Assembly: GCF_003795125.1 (NCBI RefSeq)
Contig: NZ_CP027783.1
Coordinates: 1,240,001-1,304,000 of the forward strand
DNA from: Tetragenococcus osmophilus
GTDB taxonomy: Bacteria > Bacillota > Bacilli > Lactobacillales > Enterococcaceae
Length of the DNA: 64,000 bases
Direction: 5' to 3'
Made by a program: the position numbers and the translations under genes. Of this stretch, positions 19,896-27,609 are shown piece after piece (within the stretch, counting starts at the first letter, position 1; each line of letters starts with the position of its first letter). The notes below the pieces were generated by a model. The model had not been told where the DNA came from. It did no database searches and saw nothing but the letters and a program-made list of their open reading frames with translations.

Positions 19896-20330
19896 ATGAA
19901 GCGATTTGATAGTTTTGAAAAGATCGTAAGTTTTATTGTAGATGTTATGTTAGGATTTTTGGTGATTGTTGTATTAATAGCTATGGGTATGGCGATTTAT
20001 GACATTTTTTCTCATGTATTAGAGATGAATTCAATGGATGAACTTTATTATGTTATAGAAGAAATTGCTACCTGGTTTATTTTATTAGAAGTATTTTTGA
20101 TGTTACTTCGTTACGTAAAAGAAGGACATCATGTACCGGTTCGCTACCTTATTTTAATTGGTATTACTGCTGTTTCGCGGAAGCTTTTATTAGAACACGC
20201 TGGCGGATTAGATGCTTTAATGTTAGCTATAGCTATTTTGATTCTAGTCGTTGATTTACTTTTGTTAGAAAGAGTAAAAGCTTTTCATACCCATAAACAT
20301 TCCCCCAAAGAAGATGATGAAAGTCTTTAA
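19896..20330 (+). CDS. psiE: PsiE-like phosphate-starvation-inducible membrane protein
   Basis: This is a 144-residue protein with four hydrophobic segments and the family pattern: a first helix preceded by FEKIVSFIVDVML, an acidic YYVIEEIATWFILLEVFLML segment, and a basic loop RYVKEGHHVPVRYLILIGITA followed by SRKLLLEHAGG. The biochemical role of PsiE is unknown. AAAGGAGG lies upstream of the start. A bidirectional terminator follows. The assignment is by pattern recognition and I am fairly sure of the family. Confidence 0.82.
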   Translation: MKRFDSFEKIVSFIVDVMLGFLVIVVLIAMGMAIYDIFSHVLEMNSMDELYYVIEEIATWFILLEVFLMLLRYVKEGHHVPVRYLILIGITAVSRKLLLEHAGGLDALMLAIAILILVVDLLLLERVKAFHTHKHSPKEDDESL

Positions 20331-20334
20331 AAGA

Positions 20335-20372
20335 AAAACCCCTTATCAAAAAATGATAAGGGGGTTATTTTT
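20335..20372. terminator. bidirectional terminator between psiE and the RNA gene
   Basis: AACCCCTTATCA pairs with TGATAAGGGG, with A-runs on one side and T-runs on the other. It can end psiE rightward and the structured RNA leftward. Confidence 0.88.
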
Positions 20373-20383
20373 AAAACGGTAAT

Positions 20384-20510
20384 ATCCGTTGATGCCGTTT
20401 ATTGTCCTGGAGTATTGATCCCGCAAAGTCTAAGCAGGTGGGTTCCATGGTCAACGTATTGAGCTACCAAATGAAAAGGCGTGCTGCTAACGTTGACACC
20501 TAACGGATCC
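20384..20510 (-). ncRNA. ssrS: probable 6S RNA
   Basis: This 374-bp gap has no gene. On the minus strand ATCCGTT(A)GGTGTC pairs with GGCATCAACGGAT over 13 positions with one bulge, closing a roughly 126-nt element. Like 6S RNA, its 5' arm runs into GGTGTCAACGTTAGC and its 3' arm contains ACGGCATC before the closing stem. TTGACC (20533-20538) and a TATTGG/TATATT box lie just upstream, and a terminator lies downstream. In many Firmicutes the 6S gene lies beside rarA, as here. The length is shorter than the usual 180-200 nt, so the ends or the identity may be wrong; the strand is inferred from motif order. Confidence 0.5.
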
Positions 20511-20704
20511 CAATATATCAATAAAAATGTTCGGTCAATACTAAAAATGGATAACTCGTACATCACAGAATTCCCAAATCAATAGTAGCATAAACTTCTG
20601 AATATAGCAATAGTTGCGCATACTCAACAACCTAATTGAATAGGCTTTTGAGAAATTTTATATTATGAAATCATTTTTAGTTATCCCTTACAAAAGGTAT
20701 AAGT

Positions 20705-21979
20705 TTATGTTGTCTTCCAATCGTTTAACTGTTCATAGCGCATTGCTAATGCTTTTTCATATTTGCCAGTAACTTTTGGATGATAATAAGAAGCGTTTTT
20801 TAGTTTATTAGGTAAGTATTGTTGGTCTACCCAGGCTTCTTGATAATCGTGTGGGTACTGATAACCAACTCCACGGTTTAAATTTTTTGCTCCTTTATAA
20901 TGGCTATCTCGTAAATGGTCAGGGACATCACCAGATTTTCCAGCCCGAACATCGGCAATTGCCTCATCTAAAGCTTGATGTGCAGAATTTGATTTCGGGG
21001 ACAAGCATAGATCAACGACTGCTTCAGCAAGTGGAATACGAGCTTCAGGCAAGCCAATTGTTTCTGCAGCTTGTACTGCTTCTACACAGCGCGAAGCAGC
21101 TTGCGGGTTAGCTAGACCAATATCTTCATAACCAATAACCATTAAACGACGACAAATAACGGCTAAATCTCCGGCTTCCACTAGGCGTGCCAGATAATGT
21201 AAAGCAGCATCTACGTCGCTTCCGCGAATGGATTTTTGAAAAGCAGAGATGACATCATAGTGAGCATCTCCACCTTTATCATGTGTTAGTGCCTTTTTTT
21301 GAATACATTCTTCAACAATCGATAGTGTAATGTGGATTTGCCCGTTTTCATTTTTAGGTGTTGATTTGACGGCCAACTCAAGACCATTTAATACACTTCG
21401 TAGATCCCCATTTGTTGCACGACATAAATGTAGTTTAGCATTCTCATCTAAAACTACTGAATATTCACCTAAACCTCGACTTTTATCTACTAAAGCATCA
21501 TCAAGAGCTTGCGCAAGGTCCGTTTCATCTAATGGATGTACTTCAAAAATTTGCGTTCGACTTCTGATAGCAGGACTAATGGTAATATACGGATTTTCTG
21601 TAGTAGCGCCGATCATGATAATTCTTCCGCTTTCCAAATGAGGCAATAAATAATCTTGCTTTGTTTTATCTAAGCGATGCACTTCGTCTAATAATAAAAT
21701 AACTGTGCCGCTCATTTTTGCTTCCTCAACTACAATTTGTAGGTCTTTTTTCGTATCGGTGGCTGCGTTAAGCATACGAAAAGCATATTGCGTAGTCCCG
21801 GCAATTGCACTAGCAATACTTGTCTTGCCAGTTCCAGGAGGACCGTATAAAATCATAGAAGACAGCATTTGAGCATCGATCATACGGCGAATAATTTTCC
21901 CCTTGCCAACTAAATGTTGTTGGCCGACGACTTCATCTAAATTTTGCGGTCGCATGCGATAACTTAGCGGTTGTTGCAT
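20705..21979 (-). CDS. rarA: replication-associated recombination protein RarA (MgsA family AAA+ ATPase)
   Basis: RarA acts at stalled replication forks as a tetrameric AAA+ ATPase related to clamp loaders. The 424-residue product begins QQPLSYRMRPQNLDEVVGQ. Walker A is YGPPGTGKTS (about residues 45-54), Walker B is VILLLDEVHR, sensor 1 is GATTENP, and an arginine-finger region SRTQIFE follows. The C-terminal half carries the tetramerisation signature AVVDLCLSPKSNSAH. The ATG at 21979 has AGAAGG six bases upstream; an earlier in-frame start lacks this. Confidence 0.95.
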   Translation of the reverse strand: MQQPLSYRMRPQNLDEVVGQQHLVGKGKIIRRMIDAQMLSSMILYGPPGTGKTSIASAIAGTTQYAFRMLNAATDTKKDLQIVVEEAKMSGTVILLLDEVHRLDKTKQDYLLPHLESGRIIMIGATTENPYITISPAIRSRTQIFEVHPLDETDLAQALDDALVDKSRGLGEYSVVLDENAKLHLCRATNGDLRSVLNGLELAVKSTPKNENGQIHITLSIVEECIQKKALTHDKGGDAHYDVISAFQKSIRGSDVDAALHYLARLVEAGDLAVICRRLMVIGYEDIGLANPQAASRCVEAVQAAETIGLPEARIPLAEAVVDLCLSPKSNSAHQALDEAIADVRAGKSGDVPDHLRDSHYKGAKNLNRGVGYQYPHDYQEAWVDQQYLPNKLKNASYYHPKVTGKYEKALAMRYEQLNDWKTT

Positions 21980-22122
21980 GTTTTTCCTTCTTTCTTTTCT
22001 CAGTACCAAAATTATAACATATTCTAGTGTTCTTTCTTAATAAGAGAGTCCTTTAGTTAATCATAAATAAAAGGATGGCATGATATAAATATTTTGTGTA
22101 TGATGACAATAGGTGATACAGA

Positions 22123-22755
22123 TTGGAAGAAACGATAAAAATTTTTGAAACAAGTTCAACAGTAGATGTTGCTCGCTTTTTAGTAGGCATGTATCTCGAA
22201 CATGAAACATCAGAAGGAAAACTAGGTGGTTACATCGTGGATTGCGAGGCGTATCTGGGCCCAGATGACATGGCTGCTCATAGTTATGGGATGAAAAAGA
22301 CACCAAGACTAAAAGCGATGTATCAGAAACCTGGAACGATTTATTTATATACGATGCATACTCATTTAATTTTAAATATGGTGACACAACCAGAAGGAAT
22401 GCCACAAGGGGTAATGATCCGAGCTATTGAACCAGCAGAAGGAAAAGAACAGATGGAAAGAAAACGTGCTAAAGTAGGGCGTGAAATTTCCAATGGTCCT
22501 GGGAAATTAGTGGAAGCTTTAGATATTCCTAAAGATTTATATGGGGAATCAATTTTTTCTAGCGCTTTGCATTTAGTACCAGAAAAAAGGAAGGTTCCTA
22601 AAAAAATAGTTACGCTTCCTAGAGTTGGTATCCCGGATAAAGGGGAATGGACAGATAAGCCTTTGCGATTTGTAGCTGATGGTAACCCTTATATAACTAA
22701 GATTCGACGTCAGGAAATAGATCCTGAAGGTGGCTGGCAAGTGACAAATGATTGA
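22123..22755 (+). CDS. DNA-3-methyladenine glycosylase (AAG/MPG family)
   Basis: This base-excision repair glycosylase removes alkylated purines. The 210-residue length is normal. Family landmarks are VARFLVGMYLEHE near the start, the catalytic-glutamate region VDCEAYLGPDDMAAHS (about residues 39-54) and ISNGPGKLVEALDI. The start is a TTG with AGGTG seven bases upstream; nearby ATGs are out of frame. It is followed after 17 bases by prmA, with a GGAGG between. Confidence 0.93.
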   Translation: MEETIKIFETSSTVDVARFLVGMYLEHETSEGKLGGYIVDCEAYLGPDDMAAHSYGMKKTPRLKAMYQKPGTIYLYTMHTHLILNMVTQPEGMPQGVMIRAIEPAEGKEQMERKRAKVGREISNGPGKLVEALDIPKDLYGESIFSSALHLVPEKRKVPKKIVTLPRVGIPDKGEWTDKPLRFVADGNPYITKIRRQEIDPEGGWQVTND

Positions 22756-22772
22756 TTGGAGGCTTATCATAA

Positions 22773-23717
22773 ATGAAATGGAATGAAATTAAAGTAGAAA
22801 CGGCCAGCGAATCCGTTGAAGCTGTCGCTAATATTTTAATGGAAGCAGGAGCAAGCGGAGTAGAGATTGAAGATAGTAAAGACGTGGAAAATTATTCAAC
22901 AGATGGCTTTGGAGAAATTATCGAAACGGAAATGATAACATCCTTAAAAGAAGGGGCCTACGTGAAGGCTTATTTTCCAGAAACAATTTTTGTTCCAGAA
23001 ATTTTGCCAACCATTAGGGAAAGAGTGAATAAATTACCTGATTACGGTTTACCCTTAGGAAAAAATGAAGTGAAAGTAACAGAAGTGGCTGAAAAAGATT
23101 GGGCTACTGCTTGGAAAAAGTATTATCATCCTGTACGAATTTCACGTTATTTGACGATTAAGCCTAGCTGGGAGGAGTATCAAACAACTGATCCGAAAGA
23201 AGAAGTCATCACTTTGGATCCAGGGATGGCTTTTGGTACAGGCACACATCCGACCACGCTTTTAACTTTACAAGCTTTAGAAACTGTTTTACGAGGCAAT
23301 GAAACTGTAATTGACGTGGGTACAGGTTCGGGTGTACTAAGTATTGCAGCTAGTTTCTTAGGAGCAAAAGAAGTTGAAGCATATGATTTAGATGACGTGG
23401 CTGTTAAAGCAGCTAAAGAAAATATTGCGCTTAATCCATCGGCAAAAAATATCCAAGTAAAAGCTAATAATTTGCTAGCCGATGTAGAGAAAAAAGCTGA
23501 TGTCATTGTCGCTAATATCCTTGCCGATATTATTATTGAAATGTTACCTGATGCCTGGCGCTTATTAAAGCCAAACGGAACTTTTATTGTTTCAGGTATT
23601 ATTGAAGCAAAAAAGCAAGTTGTTATCGATGCGATGCAAGCTCAAGGTTTTATTATCGATCAAACTTTCCAACAAAAAGATTGGTATGCTTTAACTTTTA
23701 AAAAAGTGGAGGAGTAA
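22773..23717 (+). CDS. prmA: ribosomal protein L11 methyltransferase PrmA
   Basis: PrmA trimethylates ribosomal protein L11 using S-adenosylmethionine. The 314-residue protein has the N-terminal substrate-recognition domain (start MKWNEIKVETASESVEAVAN), then the methyltransferase domain with DPGMAFGTGTHPTT (about residues 149-162), motif I DVGTGSGVLS and motif IV VIVANILADI. It is followed five bases later by rsmE, the usual prmA-rsmE arrangement. Confidence 0.97.
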   Translation: MKWNEIKVETASESVEAVANILMEAGASGVEIEDSKDVENYSTDGFGEIIETEMITSLKEGAYVKAYFPETIFVPEILPTIRERVNKLPDYGLPLGKNEVKVTEVAEKDWATAWKKYYHPVRISRYLTIKPSWEEYQTTDPKEEVITLDPGMAFGTGTHPTTLLTLQALETVLRGNETVIDVGTGSGVLSIAASFLGAKEVEAYDLDDVAVKAAKENIALNPSAKNIQVKANNLLADVEKKADVIVANILADIIIEMLPDAWRLLKPNGTFIVSGIIEAKKQVVIDAMQAQGFIIDQTFQQKDWYALTFKKVEE

Positions 23718-23722
23718 CGACC

Positions 23723-24478
23723 ATGCAACGCTACTTTACCAATGAAAAGTATGAAGGAAAAGATACTTACTCATTAAGTGGAGAACCTTATCATCACATA
23801 ACCCATGTAATGCGAATGCAAGAAGGTGACCGAATTTACTTAGTTTTTTCTGATCAAGTAACGATACAAGCTAAGATTACATCTATAAATGAACAAAAAG
23901 TGTTTGTTGAAGAAGTGGCTAAAGAAAGCCAGAAAAAGGAATTACCACTAGCGGTTACGATTGCTTGTGGTTATCCTAAAGGAGATAAGTTCGATTGGCT
24001 AGTTCAAAAGGCTACTGAATTAGGCGCTGCAGCATTTATAGGATTTCCTGCTAAAACCTCCATTGTAAAATGGGATCAAAAAAAATTAAGCAAAAAACAA
24101 CAACGGTTAGAAAAAATTACACAAGAAGCAGCTGAACAATCACAACGTAGTTATTTACCTGATGTTACACTCTTAGCTAATGAAAGAGATTTGTTAAATC
24201 TTTTTTCACAATACGATTATATTTTGGTTGCTTATGAGGAATCCGCTAAACAAGATGAAACTGCTACTTTGGCTAAATTATTACAAGATGTTTCTGTTAA
24301 TGCTCGTATATTAGCAATCTTTGGGCCAGAAGGTGGTTTCATGCCAGAAGAAATTTCTATGTTTGAACAAAATCAGGCGCTTTTTTGTGGCTTAGGACCA
24401 AGAATATTACGAGCAGAGACAGCGCCATTATATTTATTAAGTGCTATTAGTTATCACTGGGAACTTTTGTATAGGTAA
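23723..24478 (+). CDS. rsmE: 16S rRNA (uracil-1498-N3)-methyltransferase RsmE
   Basis: This SPOUT-class enzyme methylates N3 of U1498 in 16S rRNA. The 251-residue protein has an N-terminal PUA-like domain (HHITHVMRMQEGDRIYLVF) and a C-terminal trefoil-knot domain with IFGPEGGFMPEEI (about residues 197-209) and LGPRILRAETAPLY, the SAM-binding signatures. It overlaps the prmA operon end with a five-base gap. No terminator is evident before the repeat region that follows. Confidence 0.96.
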   Translation: MQRYFTNEKYEGKDTYSLSGEPYHHITHVMRMQEGDRIYLVFSDQVTIQAKITSINEQKVFVEEVAKESQKKELPLAVTIACGYPKGDKFDWLVQKATELGAAAFIGFPAKTSIVKWDQKKLSKKQQRLEKITQEAAEQSQRSYLPDVTLLANERDLLNLFSQYDYILVAYEESAKQDETATLAKLLQDVSVNARILAIFGPEGGFMPEEISMFEQNQALFCGLGPRILRAETAPLYLLSAISYHWELLYR

Positions 24479-24556
24479 AAAACATGGTGATAAGTCAGAG
24501 GCAGTAAAGATAACTTTACTAATCTGTAAAAAAATACATTTCACTCATACTTTCTC

Positions 24557-24660
24557 CCAATAATTTACGGATTGGGAGGACATTGAGAAAGATGGCTCCA
24601 ATAATTTACGGATTGGGGGAACATCGAGAAAGATGGCTCCAATATTTTTACAGATTGGGC
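24557..24660 (+). repeat. tandem 41-bp hairpin repeat, 2.5 units
   Basis: Units begin at 24557, 24598 and 24639. Each starts CCAATAATTTACGGATTGG (small changes in the third), which itself folds as CCAAT...ATTGG. The first two continue with ACATTGAGAAAGATGGCT or its variant ACATCGAGAAAGATGGCT. The third stops after the hairpin. The repeats lie in the rsmE-relA gap upstream of the relA promoter. Confidence 0.88.
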
Positions 24661-24712
24661 TACACTATTTGATATTCCAGCAATGATATTATTATTTAAG
24701 TAAAGCGAATAT

Positions 24713-24742
24713 TTGAAAAAAGGGAAGTATTTATTGTATAAT
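24713..24742 (+). promoter_or_regulatory. probable relA promoter
   Basis: TTGAAA (24713-24718), an 18-base spacer and a perfect TATAAT (24737-24742). Transcription would begin about 120 bases before the relA start, giving a leader that contains two hairpins. Confidence 0.65.
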
Positions 24743-24761
24743 ATACTTGTTAGATAGCAGG

Positions 24762-24856
24762 AATAAGCGCTTTTGCAAAAGAGCGTTTATTTACTTTTTC
24801 TTTTTTTGTATATAAATTAGCCAAAGTGTCTGGGTGGAAAAAGCCCAGACCTTTTT
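24762..24856 (+). promoter_or_regulatory. relA leader with two terminator-like hairpins
   Basis: First hairpin: AATAAGCGCTTTT (24762-24774) pairs imperfectly with AAAAGAGCGTTTATT (24777-24791) and is followed by a T-rich tract. Second hairpin: GTCTGGG (24828-24834) pairs with CCCAGAC (24844-24850), followed by CTTTTT, ending four bases before AAGGAGGG of relA. Both lie between the promoter and the gene, so premature termination is a plausible control point. I saw no T-box or other known riboswitch signature. Confidence 0.6.
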
Positions 24857-24872
24857 AACAAGGAGGGTCAAT

Positions 24873-27086
24873 ATGGCAAAAGATAGCGTGATCTCAGGAC
24901 CAAGTGTCATTAAATTAGTTGGTTATTATATGAGTCATGAACATACCGCCTTTGTAGAACATGCCTATGAATATGCAGCAGAGGCGCATAAAGAACAATA
25001 TCGTAAATCGGGCGAACCTTATATTGTTCATCCAGTACAAGTAGCGGGAATTTTAGCTGAATTACATATGGACCCACACACAATCGCTGCTGGTTTTTTA
25101 CATGATGTCATTGAAGATACGGAAGTAACTTTAGAAGATTTGGAAGCAGAATTTGGTTCAGACGTAGCGATGATCGTTGATGGCGTAACCAAACTTGGGA
25201 AAATTAAATATAAATCTCACGAAGAACAGCTAGCTGAAAACCATCGTAAAATGCTTCTAGCTATGGCACAAGATTTACGAGTGATCATGGTAAAATTAGC
25301 GGATCGTTTGCATAATATGCGTACGTTAAAACACTTAAGAGACGATAAACAACGAAGGATTGCTAGAGAGACGCTAGAAATTTATGCACCTTTAGCAGAT
25401 CGTTTAGGGATTAGCCGAATTAAGTGGGAATTAGAAGACCTTTCATTGCGTTATCTAAATCCTAAACAATATTATCGCATTGTTCATTTGATGCAATCTA
25501 AGCGCGACCAACGGGAAAAATATGTTTCACAAGCAGTAGAAGAAATCCGTGTTGCTACGGAAGAATTAGATATCTATGCTGAGATTTATGGAAGACCTAA
25601 GCATATTTATTCTGTTTATCGTAAAATGGTGGACAAGAAAAAACAATTTGACGAAATTTATGATCTGTTGGCTATTCGAGTGATTGTTGATTCGATTAAA
25701 GACTGCTATGCGGTATTAGGGGCTATCCATACCAAATGGAAACCATTGCCAGGACGGTTCAAAGACTATATTGCGATGCCTAAAGCAAATATGTATCAAT
25801 CTATTCATACGACAGTGATTGGTCCTCATGGCAATCCAGTTGAAGTTCAAATCCGTACCCACCAAATGCATGAAATTGCAGAATTCGGGGTAGCTGCACA
25901 CTGGGCTTATAAAGAAGGTCATACAGAAAAAATCCAGCCTAACGAAATGACAAATCAAGTGGGTTGGTTTAAAGAATTGCTTGAGTTACAAGATGAAAGC
26001 TTTGACGCTTCTGATTTCATGGAAAGTGTCAAGGGCGATATTTTTAGCGATAAAGTTTATGTTTTTACGCCTAAAGGTGATGTTTCTGAACTACCGAAAG
26101 GCTCGGGGCCTCTAGATTTTGCTTATCATATTCATACAGATATTGGTAACAAAACTGTAGGGGCAAAAATCAATGGGAAGATGGCTCAATTAGATTATAA
26201 GTTGAGAAATGGTGATATTGTAGAAATATTGACTTCTCCTAATTCTTTTGGACCGAGTCGAGATTGGTTGAAATTTGTTGCTACAAGTAAAGCAAGAAAT
26301 AAAATCAAACGTTTCTTTAAAGCACAAGACCGTGAGGAAAATATTGAAAAAGGTCACGGAATGTTAGTTAGAACATTACAAGAAATGAACTTTTCGGCAA
26401 AAGAAATGCTCACAAAAACTAAAATACAAGAAGTATTAGAACGGTTTAACTTCCATACAGAAGACGATTTATATGCGGCTGTTGGTTATGGTGAGATTAG
26501 TGCGACTACGTTAGCAAATCGTTTAACTGAAGAACAACGTCGTAAGCGCCAAGAAGAAAAAGAAAAACAGCGCGTAGAAGATATGGTTAATAATGGGACT
26601 AAAAAAGAGCCAGAAAAGATGAAGATTCGTCATGATGGCGGCGTAGTCATCCAAGGTGTGCAAAATCTATTGGTTCGTATCAGCCATTGTTGTAACCCAG
26701 TACCAGGAGATGAAATTGTTGGCTATATTACAAAAGGACGCGGGGTTTCTATTCATCGAAAAGATTGCCCTAACGTTCAAAACTCTCCGGAAATGGAAAG
26801 TCGTTTAATAGAAGTTGAATGGGAAGATACAAGTAATACAAATAAGGAATATAATGCTGAAATCGAAGTACATGGTTATGATCGTTCAGGTTTGTTAAAT
26901 GAAATCTTACAAGCAGTAAGTTCACAAAACTATCGTATTGTTAATGTAGAAGCTCATTCTAATAAAGAAAAAACAGCAACAATTCGAATTACTATTTCTA
27001 TTAAAAATTTATCTCATCTACAATCTATTGTTGAGAAAATTAAGCAAGTAAAAGATATCTATAGTGTTCATCGTTTGAAAGGATAG
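24873..27086 (+). CDS. relA: bifunctional (p)ppGpp synthetase/hydrolase (RelA/SpoT homologue)
   Basis: This enzyme makes and destroys the stringent-response alarmone. The 737-residue protein has an HD hydrolase domain ([11 protein letters not shown], about residues 73-83), a synthetase domain ([20 protein letters not shown], about 291-310), a TGS domain (about 390-450), a zinc-finger/conserved-cysteine segment ([12 protein letters not shown]) and a C-terminal ACT domain. Both catalytic motifs look intact. The ATG at 24873 is chosen because AAGGAGGG precedes it; a longer in-frame start falls inside the leader hairpin. dtd follows after five bases. Confidence 0.97.
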   Translation: MAKDSVISGPSVIKLVGYYMSHEHTAFVEHAYEYAAEAHKEQYRKSGEPYIVHPVQVAGILAELHMDPHTIAAGFLHDVIEDTEVTLEDLEAEFGSDVAMIVDGVTKLGKIKYKSHEEQLAENHRKMLLAMAQDLRVIMVKLADRLHNMRTLKHLRDDKQRRIARETLEIYAPLADRLGISRIKWELEDLSLRYLNPKQYYRIVHLMQSKRDQREKYVSQAVEEIRVATEELDIYAEIYGRPKHIYSVYRKMVDKKKQFDEIYDLLAIRVIVDSIKDCYAVLGAIHTKWKPLPGRFKDYIAMPKANMYQSIHTTVIGPHGNPVEVQIRTHQMHEIAEFGVAAHWAYKEGHTEKIQPNEMTNQVGWFKELLELQDESFDASDFMESVKGDIFSDKVYVFTPKGDVSELPKGSGPLDFAYHIHTDIGNKTVGAKINGKMAQLDYKLRNGDIVEILTSPNSFGPSRDWLKFVATSKARNKIKRFFKAQDREENIEKGHGMLVRTLQEMNFSAKEMLTKTKIQEVLERFNFHTEDDLYAAVGYGEISATTLANRLTEEQRRKRQEEKEKQRVEDMVNNGTKKEPEKMKIRHDGGVVIQGVQNLLVRISHCCNPVPGDEIVGYITKGRGVSIHRKDCPNVQNSPEMESRLIEVEWEDTSNTNKEYNAEIEVHGYDRSGLLNEILQAVSSQNYRIVNVEAHSNKEKTATIRITISIKNLSHLQSIVEKIKQVKDIYSVHRLKG

Positions 27087-27091
27087 AAGGT

Positions 27092-27541
27092 ATGCGAGCA
27101 GTTGTCCAAAGAGTAAAAAGCGCGAGTGTTTCAATTGAAGAAGAAACTGTGGGCCAAATTGAACAAGGCTTTATGGTTTTATTAGGAATTCATGAAGAAG
27201 ATACGCAGGAAGATGTAGAATATTTAGTAAAAAAAGTTTCTAAGGCACGCGTTTTCGAAGATGAGAATGGGAAGATGAACTTAAGTATTGACGCTGTACA
27301 CGGAAGCATTTTGAGTATTTCACAGTTTACTTTATATGCAGAGACTAAAAAAGGTAATCGACCAAGTTTTATAAAAGCAGCTCGTCCTGAAACCGCAGTG
27401 CCTTTATATGAAGCCTTTAATCAAGGGTTAAGGCAACAAGGTATAGATGTAGTTACAGGTGAATTTGGGGCCGATATGCAAATTTCATTGGTTAATGACG
27501 GACCAGTAACTATCATTTATGATACTAGAGAAAAAGAATAG
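27092..27541 (+). CDS. dtd: D-aminoacyl-tRNA deacylase
   Basis: Dtd hydrolyses D-amino acids mischarged onto tRNA. The 149-residue product starts [13 protein letters not shown]. It has the two active-site signatures SISQFTLYA (about residues 77-85) and, at the dimer-contacting end, NDGPVTI (the Gly-cisPro motif). The relA-dtd pairing is standard in Firmicutes. A terminator follows, and the second group II intron begins right behind it. Confidence 0.97.
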   Translation: MRAVVQRVKSASVSIEEETVGQIEQGFMVLLGIHEEDTQEDVEYLVKKVSKARVFEDENGKMNLSIDAVHGSILSISQFTLYAETKKGNRPSFIKAARPETAVPLYEAFNQGLRQQGIDVVTGEFGADMQISLVNDGPVTIIYDTREKE

Positions 27542-27576
27542 ATTTGGCAATGTAAATTTAAAAGTGATTTTTTAGG

Positions 27577-27608
27577 GCTAGTGTTGGTTTACCAACGCTA
27601 GCTTTTTT
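27577..27608 (+). terminator. dtd terminator, target of intron 2
   Basis: GCTAGTGTTGG (27577-27587) pairs with CCAACGCTAGC (27592-27602) around TTTA, followed by six T. The intron starts two bases after the T-run. Confidence 0.93.
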
Positions 27609-27609
27609 A

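Noticed and set aside
23180-23506. 108-residue minus-strand frame inside prmA
   Set aside because: It is an antisense shadow of a well-supported gene with no start signal.
24557-24660. Possible CRISPR array
   Set aside because: Only 2.5 units, the spacing parts are repeated too, and no cas genes are near. It is a tandem repeat.
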